Below, one piece after another: positions 29,934 to 42,389 of a stretch of 64,000 bases of DNA. The DNA is from Acorus gramineus. Its lineage: Eukaryota; Streptophyta; Magnoliopsida; Acorales; Acoraceae. A program made the position numbers and the translations under genes. Where the stretch lies: contig JAUJYN010000052.1 in the NCBI GenBank assembly GCA_030737835.1, forward strand, positions 1 through 64,000. Direction: 5' to 3'. Under the pieces are notes generated by a model that had not been told where the DNA came from, made no database searches, and worked only from the letters and a program-made list of their open reading frames with translations. The first letter of the stretch is position 1. Every line of letters starts with the position of its first letter.

Positions 29934-32820
29934 TGTTGTGCCTGTGTCATTTGGAGCGCTCTGTTTGAAAATTTGGGTACATAATTTTTTTCCTAAGTTA
30001 TGTATTCCTGATTTGGTATTTGGATTTGATTTTGTTAAAATCCAAGATGAAAAGGTTTAATTATGATTTTATTATGAGATGTCCAGTTTTGAGTTAGCTT
30101 TCGCACAGAAGTGGAATTAGATCAACTGGATTCTTGTAGTAAAAGTTATGGGTATTTTTCCAAGTATACCCCGGGGATGGAAATTCTGGCAGCAGCCCTG
30201 TTCCATGTTTAGCTCCCATTTCGGATTAGCTGGAGGGATTATCTGATCTTGGCATGAACATGAAAGTTGTAGATAATCTTCTTAGCTTTCCATCGGTCTT
30301 GGAATTGAGCAATTCGGAGCTGTATCGAGGAAGTTATGGCTGTTCCAGTGAAGCTTGCGCAGAATTTCTAGTCAAAGGGCGACTAGGTCTTTTCCCCTTT
30401 AGATATTTGTGTGCTAAAAAGGCTCTCTCTCTCTCCCTCTCACTTCCACGACCAGCCTCTTCTGGTCTCTCCTCTCTTTTCAAACCCCTCCCCCTAGGTG
30501 TTTGATAAAATGATTCAATGAGAAGAGAAGGTGGAGGTGCTAGTGCAAGTGGATCTTTGTGTATGTGTGTTGTTTGTTGTTCTCCCCTCTATATCAAGCT
30601 CTCTTTGCATGATCTCCCCCCCCCTGTTTTGCTGCTGAAGAGGAGGCTGAGGAGAGGCTAGAGGCGGTGGTGGTGGTTGAGGTGGTCGCGGGTGCGTCGA
30701 GGGCCCCGAACCTCCCCCTTTTGTTCCCCCTCCAAGGTGAGCTCCTCCCCTCCTTTTCTTGATATTTTTGGCTTAAGGGGATGTTGGGAAGGTCATGCAT
30801 GTTGGGTAGATGTGTTAGGGTGTGTGTGAGGGGTTGGGATTGGTGAAAAAGGGGTTAGAATGGCTTGGGCGCGCGCTGGGCGCGGCGGGCGTGCAGTCGC
30901 GCGCGGGTGCGTGCGCGCGGGTGCGAGGGTTCACGCGGGAGTGCGCGCGGGTGCAGGCGCGAGCGGGGGTGCGAGCGGGGGTGCGCGCGGGCGCGCGCGC
31001 TTGGGCAGGGCGCCTGGGCACTGCGCCTAGGTGCGGGGCAGGGCGCCTGGGCATGCGCCTGGGCGCGGAGCTGGGGACCAGTGCGTGCGCGTGCTGGGGC
31101 GTGCGCGGGGTGCTGCCCGTGGGGCGGGCTGGACGCGAGCGAGCGTGCGCGTGCGTGCGGCAGCGCGTCGGGGCGCACGGGCAGCGGGCGGCAGTGCGCC
31201 AATGGTGCCGGGGTATGTGCGCGCGTGTGCATTCGTGCGTGCGCGTGCGGGGGCCATGCGTATGGCTGCCCGAGGGTTCGGGTAGGTGTCGGGGCACTCA
31301 GACTCGCGTGCGTACATCCGTGCTCGCATGCGTGCGAGCCCGTATGCATGCTTATCCGAGTTTTGGGTATTTCTATGCATTTCTATGTATAAATTGTGTT
31401 GTTTCTCACCAATTCAATGCCCCTACCTTGCAGATCTCGTCGGATGGGATGCGCGAGGTCCCGGGTCGTAAGGTGAGTGGTTTGATTCCAATCCCCCCCC
31501 TCTCTAGGGATGCGCTCGACCCGCATAGGCGCGCGTCGCGCATCGATGGGGTCCCCTAGCTATTAGAAGCTATGCATGCACCCTTATATGATCAATATGA
31601 TGCCATGCATGCCACCCTAGATTTGTATGCTAGGGATATGCACCCTTATATCATGTATAGCGGCCTATGCATGTTTAGTTACCATATTTTCATGCTAGGA
31701 AGCCTCGACCTATGCATGTTCCCATTTAGTTTAAATTATTTAAATCAAATGCGAGCATATGTTTATTAGTATGCCTTGGGGAATATTAAGGGGGCCTTGC
31801 GAGGTCAACATTGAGACCCGGGCTAGGGTACTCCGTGTTCCTTGTTTGGTTGTCGGGATGTCCTATATCGGGACCTCAGGTTGCCCTCCCAAGGTTTCTT
31901 TTCCTCATTATTATCTTATATATTCCCCGCATCTTGGTTATGCGCCCTGGAGGAATTCTGAAGAATTCAAGACATTAGAGTTGTTGAGATGTGTTGTCGG
32001 CGGATCCGAGTGGATCATATGCGTATGGATAGGCTGTTCTGTTCCCTTCGTTGGATCCGTGTAGAGACTGCCCCAGCGTTAGAAAGGCCGTCTCGTGAGA
32101 GGGCTCCCATCAGTAGGCACCTCCTGATTTGGGACGGACTGTGCTGAATGTGGGAGTGGCCAAGCAGCCTACGGAGTGGAGGAGAGACTATCGGTGGACC
32201 AAGGGTGACCAACAGCCTAGTCAGTCCCAATATCCTATGTCACCATATTGAGGGGTGAGGGTGAGGGTGTGGTGGGTTGGCAATGTAGCGACCCACTGGT
32301 TTGTGTAGTTGTGGACCAAGGGTGATTAACAGCCTAGTCAGTCCCAATATCTTATGTCACCATATTGAGGGGTGAGGGTGAGGGTGTGGTGGGTCGGCGA
32401 TGTAGCGACCCACTGGGTTGTGTAGTCATTGCTACTTTGAGGCTATGATTGTTTTGAGGTTCGTATGATTGTGATGCATAGTTTGGTGCCATTCACTGAG
32501 TGTGTGGCCAGGTAGAGGCTACCCGGAAGAGGGTTAGCGAATGATGTCGCGAGCGTGGAATCGCTCTCCCCTTCGTTGGATCCGATGTAGGAACTCCCCG
32601 ACTTTGGAGGCCAGGGAGAGGCTACCGGTGGACCAGGGGTGTAGAGCAGTCTAAGTCTCTCCCAAAGTCCCGAGATGTCTCCTTTCAAAAGTGAGGGTGT
32701 GGATGAGGCGAAGACGCGTCCATCGTGACCCATTCGTTGTTCGACCGTTCCCATAGATGTTGGGTCGGGTCCTGTGATCGACGTTGAGGGACATCGTTGG
32801 GCGTTTATCTAGAGGTAGAT
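29934..32820 (+). repeat. Element C 3' LTR, first part (family 2)
   Basis: It starts TGTTGTGCCTGTGTCATTTGG. It contains a donor CTCCAAG/GTGAGC (30737), CpG block (30860-31290), acceptor CCTTGCAG, micro-exon 31434-31472, donor GTGAGTGG, and two units of the G-rich minisatellite (32220-32430). It is interrupted at 32821 by a family 1 LTR and resumes at 35933. Beyond U3, its block order is the same as in family 1 LTRs. Confidence 0.82.
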
Positions 32821-35800
32821 TGTCACGCCCCAGGACGGCCGTCCCCGGGACGCGGCAAGTGTATATATGATATCAGTAACAAGAGTTCAATGATATACCA
32901 CAAACAACAACTAAAATGACAACACAGGTAAAAAGCAGGGCTGACATAATATATACACCAAATGCGGAAGCTAAAAGACTGAGTCTGTAGTCAAAACATA
33001 CTACAGACTCGATACATAATCATAAGTCCTGTGAGAGCCAACATGCCCATATATACACAAATAAAATCCCAAACATAATCCAACTAAGTGCCCAAGCACA
33101 GAACATATACGTACAACAGAAAGAAGGGTGCTGATGGCCTCAAAACTCGTGGGACGCGGCGCTACCCTCTGCCGGTGTAGTCGCTCGGGAAGCTCCTCCC
33201 TCAGAGATCACTGAAAAGACAATATGCGAGGGGTGAGCCACACGCTCAGTGAATAGTACAACCCATGCATACAGTTCATATTAACCACATTTAAGCAATT
33301 CATAAGCCACAAGTGGCATAGTATCACAATCCGGGGGTTCGCTCATCGCCGAACCCCATACCCTCACCCTCACCCTCACCCTCAACAGGTGACCTAGGAT
33401 GTTGGGACTTAGTGGGTTGATAATCATCCTCGCATCGCCGGCCCACCATACCCTCACCCTCACCTCTCAACAGGTGACCTAGGCTCTTGGGACTGACTAG
33501 GCTGTTGGTTACCCTTGGTCCACCGATAGTCTCTCCTCACTCCGTGGTTGTTTGGCCACTCCCATGTTCAGCACAGTCCTTCACCAAATCAGGAGGCGCC
33601 TACTAGTGGGAGCCCCTGCACGGGACAACCTGTCTAACGCCGAGGTAGTCTCTACACGGATCCGACGAGGGGAACAGAACAGCCTATCCATCGCATATGA
33701 TCCACTCGGATCCGCTGACAGCACATCTCTACGACTCTAATGTCTCGAATTCCTCATAATTCCACCAGCGCGCATAACCAGGATGCGGGGAAATAAATAA
33801 GCCAATATGGGGAAAAGAGACCTTGGGAGGATAACCTGAGGTCCCGATGTAGGACATCCGACAACCAAACGAGGAACACGGAGTACCCTAACCCGGGTCT
33901 CAATGTTAACTTCGCAAGGCCCCCCTTATATTCCCTAAGCATGCTATCTATTATTACAGTTCGCATTTAATTAAATAAACCAAACTAATAGGACGCATGC
34001 ACAGGTCGGGCTTTCCTAGCATGATAGCGAGGTGGCAGGATGCATGGCTCATGCATAATCCTAAGGGTGCAAGTCCCTATCACACAATCTAGGGTGGCAT
34101 GCAATTCTACACACACATCATGCATACATGGATTACATCGAAGCAGTTAATACTAACTATAAGCCCCAGGGGAGGACGGTACACGCCCAAGGCATGTAGC
34201 GCCTCCCACACTGGGTTGGGTTGTCCCACTCACCGGAAATCGGGTCGACGCGCGACCGTCCGTCGAGATCTGCAAGACAGGGTATTAACTGGTTAGAATA
34301 AATCCACAATTATCCAATAATACACAATAAATACCCAAAACCCACAACAAACACCCAACACCCTCGGCAACCACCCGCACGGCCCACCCGACCGCCCGGG
34401 TGCACCGCCGCGCTTCAGCCCGCGCACCCCGCGCACCGCCGGACCCTCTGCCCGCCGCCTGGACACGCCACCGCACCGCCCCCGGGGCTCCGCGCATCCA
34501 CTGCGCCCCGCAGCAGTAGCCCGAGCGCCCCAAACACCTCGCGCCGCCCCGCGAGCACCCCGCGAGCACCCCGCACGGCCCCCGCGCGCAGCACCTTCCC
34601 GCGCGCACCCCGCGCGCGCCTCCGCCGCCTCGCCGCGCCTCGCGCGCACTGCCCTGCTCGACCAGCACCTCGCGCACACCTCGCCTGCCCCACCGCGCCT
34701 CGCGCACACCTCCCCTGCTCGGCCATCACCTCGCGCACGGCACCACCACTGTCCGCCTGCACCTCGCGCACGCACCGCCACTGTCCGCACGACTAGCACC
34801 CCGCGCGACCAGCTCCTCGCGCCCAGACCAGCGCGACCAGCACCTCGCGCCCCGACCAGCGTGACTAGCACCTCGCGCGCAGCTCCCTAGCTGGCCTCCA
34901 GCTCTTCCCGAGCGCACGCCCGCGCGCACGCTCGCGCGCCGCACGCGCGCGCCCTACCAGCCCCTGCGCCTGGGCTACCCGAGGCCACCAGCCCACTCGC
35001 CAGCACTGCCAGCCCCTCCAGCATACCCAGCACGACCAGCACTGCCAGCCCCAGACCGCGCACACCGCGCGCATGCAGCGCGCACGCACGCCCGCGCGCG
35101 CACGCGCGCATCCCAGCACGCGCCCAGCCTACGCGCGGCCTGGGCTGCTGCCGCCGCTGCCTGCTGCCCGGGACAGTGCCCCTGCCTGCCGAGCACCTCC
35201 AACCACCCCTCCCACTGCCGCCGACCACCTCCAACCGCCTCCGACCACCCTCCGACGACCCCCACTGCCGCCGACCACCCCCAAACACAAAACCCCCCCC
35301 TAGCAATCATCTAGACAAGAAAAACGGGGAAAAGAAGCTTACCAAGGGGAGGAAGAGGTGACCGGGTGCTCTCCACGTACTGAAACCCTTCACAACGGCC
35401 TTCTCACGCCCCGATCTAGCTTGGCCTTCGAAATGGGCCAAATCAGAGAACGAAAAGGGGAGGTCGAGGAGGCTAGGATCGTCGGAACTCGGATTTGAAG
35501 ACACCGGAGCGTAGATCGGGACCCGATCTACACTTCCCGTGCTTTAGGTTTCTTGGTTTGAGGGGTCTAGGGGGCTTGAAAGTGAGAAAAAGAGAGAGGG
35601 GAGAGAGAGAGAGCAAGTCGTAGGGATGATGAATAGTGTGATTTGTTATTTTGATTCCTTTTATATAGAGTGTGACTTAAAAACCCGGATACGCCCCGGA
35701 ACTGCGAAATTTTTGCAAACGATGCCGGAATTCAATGAAATTTTCATGAGTGGCTTAAAATGGCACCAGGACACATAATATGCAGTTAGATTTTCAATCG

Positions 35801-35932
35801 GAGTCCTCTAACTCGGACAATAGCTAACAGTCCAAAATTATGCGGTTCCGATCGAAAAACACTAAAAATTTTAAAACTGCTAAAAATGCTCCAATGATTG
35901 CCAATAGGCCAAAAAGTGACACATATATAACA
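32821..35932 (-). mobile_element. Family 1 solo LTR nested in the element C LTR
   Basis: A 3,112-bp LTR runs from TGTCACGCCCCAGGACGG to GTGACACATATATAACA with no internal region. It holds an acceptor near 33213, two minisatellite units (33340-33500), micro-exon 34234-34269, CpG block 34360-35200 and donor 35342. The host LTR sequence TCTAGAGGTAGAT precedes it and TATTATCTAGATGTAGATG follows, so host sequence is partly repeated across the insertion, but a clean 5-base duplication is not seen. Confidence 0.82.
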
Positions 35933-36725
35933 TATTATCTAGATGTAGATGATCCGGTAATGTTGAGTAGACCAGTAAATCCGGGTCTCTTCGACCGACG
36001 GCATGGTCTCTTGACCAGTAAGTCCGGGTCTCTTCGACCGACGGCATGGTCTCTTGACCAGTAAGTCCGGGTCTCTTCGACCGACGGCATGGTCTCTAGA
36101 CCAGTAAATCCGGGTCTCTTCGACCGACGGTATGGTCTCTCCCCATAAGTCCCAAGAGACTCCTTTCGGGAGTGAGGGTGGGGGTGAGGTTGGTCGCGCC
36201 GCCGCGTGACCCAGTGATCCTTGGGTTTCTACCCATGTTTTTCCTTGAAAAAGGGAACTGATTTATGTATTGACCTGTAGATGGTGATTGGTTTCCAGCC
36301 ACTCACTGAGCTTGTAGCTCACCCCTCGCATACTGTTTCTTTTCAGGGGCAGTGTTGGGCGTGGAGCTGGAGCTTTCCTGTGGCGTGGTCTTATGGGCGT
36401 TGGAGCGTTCTTCCGGCGGGTGGCGAGTGCGAGGCTGTCAGCATTCCTAGAGTCATTTTATGCTTTGTAATCGTGCATGTGGCACAGGTTGTATTTTCTT
36501 TGGTCTAGACTTGGCTTCCACAGGACATTGATTGTGTATTTGGGTCTGTAAAATGTTTTTGATTTACAGACATTGTTATATATTATGCTTTCGCTTTTCA
36601 GTCAGTTATCTTTATCTTGCTTTGCCGCCTTGTGTATTGTTGTTGGTGTCCTTATTGACCTCAGGTATTGATAACTGATATTATATTTTATTTTGCCACG
36701 TCTCGGGGACGCCTGGGGCGTGACA
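35933..36725 (+). repeat. Element C 3' LTR, second part (U5 side)
   Basis: It continues the family 2 LTR after the nested insertion. It holds the 43-bp tandem repeat (35970-36141), the acceptor TTTTCAG ending 36346, and the LTR end GACGCCTGGGGCGTGACA at 36725. It closely matches 41290-41996 in element D. Confidence 0.85.
35970..36141 (+). repeat. Tandem repeat, 4 x 43 bp
   Basis: The units begin at 35970, 36013, 36056 and 36099. Each reads GACCAGTAARTCCGGGTCTC, then TTCGACCGACGGCATGGTCTC. The corresponding site has two units in element D (about 41330-41415) and two in the minus-orientation LTR at 38280-38370. Confidence 0.93.
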
Positions 36726-36789
36726 TGTACATGGTTTTATGTTTTCATTACAATTTCATTTTTAAAGTTTTTTCAACTAACATGTACAG

Positions 36790-37460
36790 GGGACTAGAAT
36801 GCAAGCAATAATGTTCAAAGAGGCGATCTCAAAATTCAGTGCATTGCTATTAAAAGATAAGACGTACCATATTTCTAACGGAATGGTCAAACCAGTTCAC
36901 CCAAATTATGCCTATGTTAACAAAATGGAGCTATCACTCACAATTCATACACACATTGAGGAATTGGAAAGCGATTTGATTTTTCAAGAATCGATATATG
37001 ATTTCACACCACTGAGGAACATTATTCAAAGTCGAAAAGTGGACGAGCAATTTGGTATGTATACTAAAACTTTTAAAATACAACAAATAGTTTATTTAAT
37101 ATTCAAACATGAAGACTATTAATGATTGCTGTGTATTTCATGCAGACACTATAGCTTTTGTGTTAAATGTGAGGACTACATATAGAATGGGGAAAGATAA
37201 GGAACGTCCACCAATAAGAGTTCGAGAAATTATCATTAAAGATATAGAGTAGAATCCTATGAAACTTCATCTTATTATCATGTAACATATGTATGCAACA
37301 AGTAAATAATGTTTTTCTTTCATTGGTACCAACAGGTCAGAACCAATTAAATTCAGATTGTGGGGTGACCTCGCTGACAATGAAGGAAAAGAATTAGAGG
37401 AATTGATCGCAGACAATCCTATAATTGCAGTTTCAAGAGCAAAGGCTACCATGTCTGACG
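36790..37460 (+). pseudogene. RPA70-like gene, exons with OB-fold DBD-A and start of DBD-B
   Basis: Three exons join in phase without a stop: 36790-37054, 37146-37248 and 37336-37460, each with AG/GT splice sites. The first begins GTRMQAIMFKEAISKF and contains YHISNGMVKPVHPNY, the pattern of OB-fold DBD-A of replication protein A 70-kDa subunits. The second gives DTIAFVLNV, and PPIRVREIIIKDIE. The third gives PIKFRLWGDLADNEG, typical of the second OB fold. RPA70 proteins bind single-stranded DNA; RPA-like paralogues are abundant in plants and are also carried by Helitrons. No upstream exon is visible, because element C lies 64 bases before the first exon. Downstream, the intron is interrupted by an LTR at 37703. 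This segment looks intact, but the gene as a whole is split. Confidence 0.82.
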
Positions 37461-37702
37461 GTAATACACTCTACTTGGCCTTGCACTTAACTATGCCTAA
37501 TGACAGACATACCTACTCATTAAGTTTATAAATTAGCTTAGAAGATAAATGAATATAAGCTTCATAACGGAAGCTATACAATAAGACTTCTCAACATTTA
37601 AATGAATAAACTGAATCAGATCTTAATTACATGCAAAAACATTATATGGCATCTCAATAATAAACTACAAAAAAAATATCTACCAAAATATTCCTTTATA
37701 GT

Positions 37703-38506
37703 TGTCACGCCCTAGGGCGGCCGTCCCCGAGACGTGGCAATAATAAATATCAGCTATCAATACCTGAGGTCAATAAAGACACCAACAACAATACACAAGG
37801 CGGCAAAGCAAGATAATGATAACTGACTGAAAAGCGGAAGCATAATATATAACAATGTCTGTAAATCAAAAACATTATTACAGACCCGAATACACAATCA
37901 ATGTCATGTGAAAGCCAAGTCTAGACCAAAGAAAATACAACCTGTGCCACATGCACAATTTACAAGGCATAAATGACTCTAGGAATGCTGACAGCCTCGC
38001 ACACGTTACCGCCGGCAGAACGCTCCACGCCCATAAGACCACACCACAGGAAGCTCCAGCTCCACGCCCAACACTGCCCCTGAAAAGAAACAGTATGCGA
38101 GGGGTGAGCTACAAACTCAGTGAGTGGCTGGAAACCAATCACCATTCTACAGTTCAATACATAATCAATTTCCTTTCAAGGAAAACATGGGTGGAAACCC
38201 ATGGATAACTGGGTCACGCGGCGGCGCAACCAACCTCACCCCCACCCTCACTCCCGGAGGGAGTCTCTTGGGACTTAAGGGGAGAGACCATACCGTCGGT
38301 CGAAGAGACCCGGATTTACTGGTCTAGAGACCATACCGTCGGTCGAAGAGACCCGGATTTACTGGTCTACTCAACACTACTAGATCATCTACATCTAGAT
38401 AATCGCCCAACGATGTCCTTGAACATCGATCACGAGACCGGACCCAACAACTATGGGAACGGTCGAACAACGAATGGGTCACGAGGCGACGTGTCTTCGC
38501 CTCATC
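37703..38506 (-). repeat. Partial family 2 LTR (U5 side)
   Basis: It starts TGTCACGCCCTAGGGCGG within the third RPA intron and stops at 38506, where element D's LTR begins in the opposite orientation. It includes the acceptor block near 38084 and two 43-bp-type units (38280-38370). The rest of the LTR was not found. Confidence 0.78.
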
Positions 38507-41500
38507 TGTTGTGCCTGTGTCATTTGGAGCACTCTGATTGAAAATTTGGGTACATAATTTTTTTCCTAAGAAGTTATGTATTCCTGATTTGGTATTTGGA
38601 TTTGATTTTGTTAAAATCCAAGATGAAGAGGTTTAAATATGAGTTTACTATGAGATGTCCAGTTTTGAGTTAGCTTTCGTACAGAAGTAGAATTAGATCA
38701 ACTGGATTCTTGTAGTAAAAGTTATGGGTATTTTTCCAAGTATACCCCGGGGAGGGAAATTCTGGCAGCAGCCCTGTTCTATGTTTAGCTCTAATTTCGG
38801 AATAGCTAGAGGGATTATTTGATCTTGGCATAAACATGAAAGTTGTAGATAATCCTCTTGGCTTTCCAACGGACTTGGAATTGTGCAATTCGGAGCTATA
38901 TCGAGGAAGTTATGGCTGTTCCAGTGAAGCATGCGCAGAATTTCTAGTCAAAGGGCGACTTAGTCTTTTCCCCTTTAGATATTTGTGGAATAAATATCTT
39001 CTCCCCCTCTCTCTCTCTTCCCCTCTCACTTCCACGCCTAATTCTTGCCCTCTCTTCTCTCTTTCAAACCCACCCCAAGTGTTTGATTAAATTCCCCAAT
39101 GGAAGAAGAGAAGGAGATGGTGATGGAAGAAGAGAAGGTGATTCATGTGTTGTTGTTGTTGTTGTCTTCTCTCCTCTCAAGCTCCCCCTCATGATCCTTC
39201 CCCCCTGATTTTCAGCTGAAGAGGAGGCTGAGGAGAGGCTGAGGAGGTGGTGGTAGTGGTGGTGGCGGTTGAGGTGGTCGCGGGTGCGTCGAGGGCCCCC
39301 GAGCCTCCCCCTTTCATTTCCCCTCCAAAGGTGAGCCTTTCCCCTCCTTTTCTTGATTTTTATGGCTTAGGGTTGGTTGGGAGGGTCATGCATGTTGGGT
39401 AGATGTGTTAGGGTGTGTGTGAGGGGTTGGGAAGGGTTAAAATGAGGTTAGGATGGGCTGGGCGCGCGCTGGGCGCAGTCTGGCGCAGGCGGGCGCTGGC
39501 GGGCGCAGTCGGGCGCGCAAACGCGCGCGGGTGCGTGCGCGAGCTGGGGTGTGCGCCGGAGTGCGCGCGGGCGTGCGCGCGAGTGTGCGCGGGCAGTGCG
39601 CCTGGGCATGCGCCTGGGCGCGGGGCTGGGGACCAGTGCGTTCGCGTGCGTGCGCGTGCTGGGGCGTGCGCGGTAGTGCGCCGAGGGTGCTGGGGTGCGT
39701 GCGTGCGTGCGTATGCGTGCGTGCGCGTGCGGGGGGCCATGCGTGTGGCTGCCCGAGGGTTCGGGTAGGTGTCGGGGCACTCGGACTCGCGTGCGTACGT
39801 GCGTGCTCGCATGCGTGCGAGCCCGTATGCATGCTTGTCCGAGTATTGGGTATTTCTAATGTTTTCTATGTGTAAATTGTGTTGTTTCTCACCAGTTGGA
39901 TGCCCCTACCTTGCAGATCTCGTCGGATGGGATGCGCGAGGTCCCGGGTCTTAAGGTGAGTGGTTTGATTCCAATCCCCCCCCCCCTCTCTAGGGATGCG
40001 CTCGACCCGCATAGACGCGCGTCGCGCATCGATGGGGCCCCCTAGCTATAATATGTAAATGATATGCATGCATGATTAATATGATATATCCATGCCACCT
40101 TAGATCTTGTATGCTAGGGATACTCACCCTTATATCATGTATAGCGGCCTATGCATGTTTAGTAATCTTGTCCCTTAATTGGAAAACCCCGAACTATGCA
40201 TGTTCCCATTTAGTTTAATTTATTTAAATCAAGATGGGATTATGTGATTATATTGTTGTAAGCATGCCTTAGAGAATATTATAACCTTGTGGTTATAATA
40301 TAGGTTTCCCCGCATCTTAGTTATGCGCCCTGGAGGAATTCTTGAGAATTCATGACATTAGAAATGTTAGGAAGCGTTGTCGACGGATCCAAGAGGATCG
40401 CATGCGTGTGAGTAGGCTGTTCTCTTCCCTTCGTCGGATCCGTGTAGGGACTCCCCGGCGTTAGACAGGCTATCCTGACAGAGGGCTCCCATCTGTAGGT
40501 ACCTCCGATGTGTTCGGACAGTGCTGATCGTGGGAGTATACCAGGTAAGCTACGGAGCGGGGTCGTGCTCCCGGTGGACCAAGGGTGAATAGCAGTCTAG
40601 TCAGTCCCAAAAGACCCATGTCACCCCCTAAAGGGTGAGGGTGAGGGTGGGGTGGGTCGGCGATGTTACGACCCACTAGCTTGTGTAGTTACTCCCGTTT
40701 AGGGACTATGACTACTTTGAGGTTAATATGAATGTGTTGGTTGTGGTTATGCATGTGTGTGATATCTCGATAAGCGAGTATCGAGAGTGGTTGTTTTCCA
40801 TTGGGTTTCGCTTTGCGAACATGGGATCGTTCTCCCCTTCGTTGGATCCGATGTAGGAACTCCCCGGCGTTGGCTATACCTGTCAGAGGACTAGGCGGAG
40901 GCCACGAGGGTGGGAGAGGCTACCGGGTGGATCAAGGGTGTAGAGCGGTGAGTTGAGGAGATCGGGTTGTAGATACTACCCGGGAGAGGGTTAATGAATG
41001 ATGTCGCGAGCGTGGAATCGTTCTCCCCTTCGTTGGATCCGATGTAGGAACTCCCCGGCGTTGGCTATACCTGTCAGAGGACTAGGCGGAGGCCACGAGG
41101 GTGGGAGAGGCTACCGGTGGACCAGGGGTGTAGAGCAGTCTAAGTCTCTTCCCAAAGTCCCAAGATGTCTCCTTTCAGGAGTGAGGGTGTGGATGAGGCG
41201 AAGACGCGTCGCCTCGTGACCCATTCGTTGTTCGACCGTTCCCATAGATGTTGGGTCCAGTCTCGTGATGGATGTTGAAGGACATCGATGGGCGATTATC
41301 TAGATGTAGATGATCCAGTAGTGTTGAGTTGACCAGTAAATTTGGGTCTCTTCGACCGACGGCATGGTCTCTAGACCAGTAAATCCGGGTCTCTTCGACT
41401 GACGGTATGGTCTCTCCCCATAAGTCCCAAAAGACTCCCTCCGGGAGTGAGGGTGGGGGTGAGGTTGGTCGCGCCGCCGCGTGACCCTGTTATCCATTGG

Positions 41501-41996
41501 GTTTCTACCCATGTTTTCCTTGAAAGGAAATTGATTATGTGTTGAACTGTAGAATGGTGATTGGTTTCCAGCCACTCACTGAGCTTGTAGCTCACCCCTC
41601 GCATACTGTTTCTTTTCAGGGGCAGTGTTGGGCGTGGAGCTGGAGCTTTCCTGTGGCGTGGTCTTATGGGCATGGAGCGTTCTGCCGGCGGGTGGCGAGT
41701 GCGAGGCTGTCAGCATTCCTAGAGTCATTTATGCTTTGTAAATCGTGCATGTGGCACAGGTTGTATTTTCTTTGGTCTAGACTTGGCTTTCACAGGACAT
41801 TGATTGTGTATTCGGGTCTGTAATAATGTGTTTGATTTACAGACATTGTTATATATTTGGCTTCCGCTTTTCAGTCAGTTATCATTATCTTGCTTTGCCG
41901 CCTTGTGTATTGTTGTTGGTGTCCTTATTGACCTCAGGTATTGATAGCTGATATTTATTTATTTTGCCACGTCTCGGGGACGCCTGGGGGGTGACA
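38507..41996 (+). repeat. Element D 5' LTR (3,490 bp)
   Basis: It starts TGTTGTGCCTGTGTCATTTGG and ends CGCCTGGGGGGTGACA. It contains a donor CTCCAAAG/GTGAGC (39331), CpG block (39460-39760), micro-exon 39917-39955 with CTTGCAG before and GTGAGTGG after, the perfect hairpin at 40277-40300, two 43-bp units (41330-41415) and an acceptor TTTTCAG ending 41619. The region 40800-41120 holds a tandem duplication of about 200 bp (the ATCGTTCTCCCCTTCGTTGG block occurs twice). Confidence 0.87.
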
Positions 41997-42004
41997 AAAA
42001 AGGT

Positions 42005-42016
42005 TGGTATCAGAGC
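42005..42016 (+). promoter_or_regulatory. Element D primer-binding site
   Basis: TGGTATCAGAGC lies eight bases after the LTR end GTGACA. It is the same primer type as in elements A and B. Confidence 0.9.
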
Positions 42017-42113
42017 CTGGTCCTGTCAGAGCCTAAGTCTAGTCGTATAGATGATGAGTCGTAGGATTGTCATCCGAGTCCTCTTGTGTTAGAGGTTATC
42101 TTAGGTTGCTGAC

Positions 42114-42203
42114 ATGCCTCCTCGCATCCGTTCACGTGGACGTTACCCTCTGGACCCACCCTTAAGTTGTCGACTGGGTCGACTAGTTAGGGTCAGTTGT
42201 TAG
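42114..42203 (+). pseudogene. Element D gag start, 29 codons
   Basis: ATG at 42114 opens MPPRIRSRGRYPLDPPL, similar to the MPPRRGRRGRG start of element A. It stops after 29 codons. The rest of gag is not recognisable; the following bases to about 42390 are unique, and LTR-like sequence comes after that. Confidence 0.6.
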
Positions 42204-42389
42204 ATCTCTTGTGCGGGATTAAGGTTTGGGTAGGAGATTTATGCCCAGTAGTGTGATAGTGATGAATTGGTTGCAATTTCCAAGGTATGGATTGCGTCTC
42301 GATAATGGAGCTCTTTCCCGTGTATCGGTATCGCTGGTAACCATGGAGTTCGCGTGCGGCGCCTGTGTAAAGTGTTGAGGATGTGGCGT

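Larger units (their letters stand above)
28758..36725 (+). mobile_element. Element C: 3' half of a family 2 Ty3/gypsy element
   Basis: It consists of a degenerate integrase region, a polypurine tract and a 3' LTR (29934-32820, resuming 35933-36725) that is itself interrupted by a family 1 LTR. The 5' LTR, gag and most of pol are absent. It abuts intron sequence of the RPA-like gene at 36726, so the element originally inserted in that gene's upstream part. Confidence 0.82.

Noticed and set aside
35970-36141. CRISPR-like array
   Set aside because: The 43-bp units are directly tandem with no spacers, in a plant LTR. It is a minisatellite.
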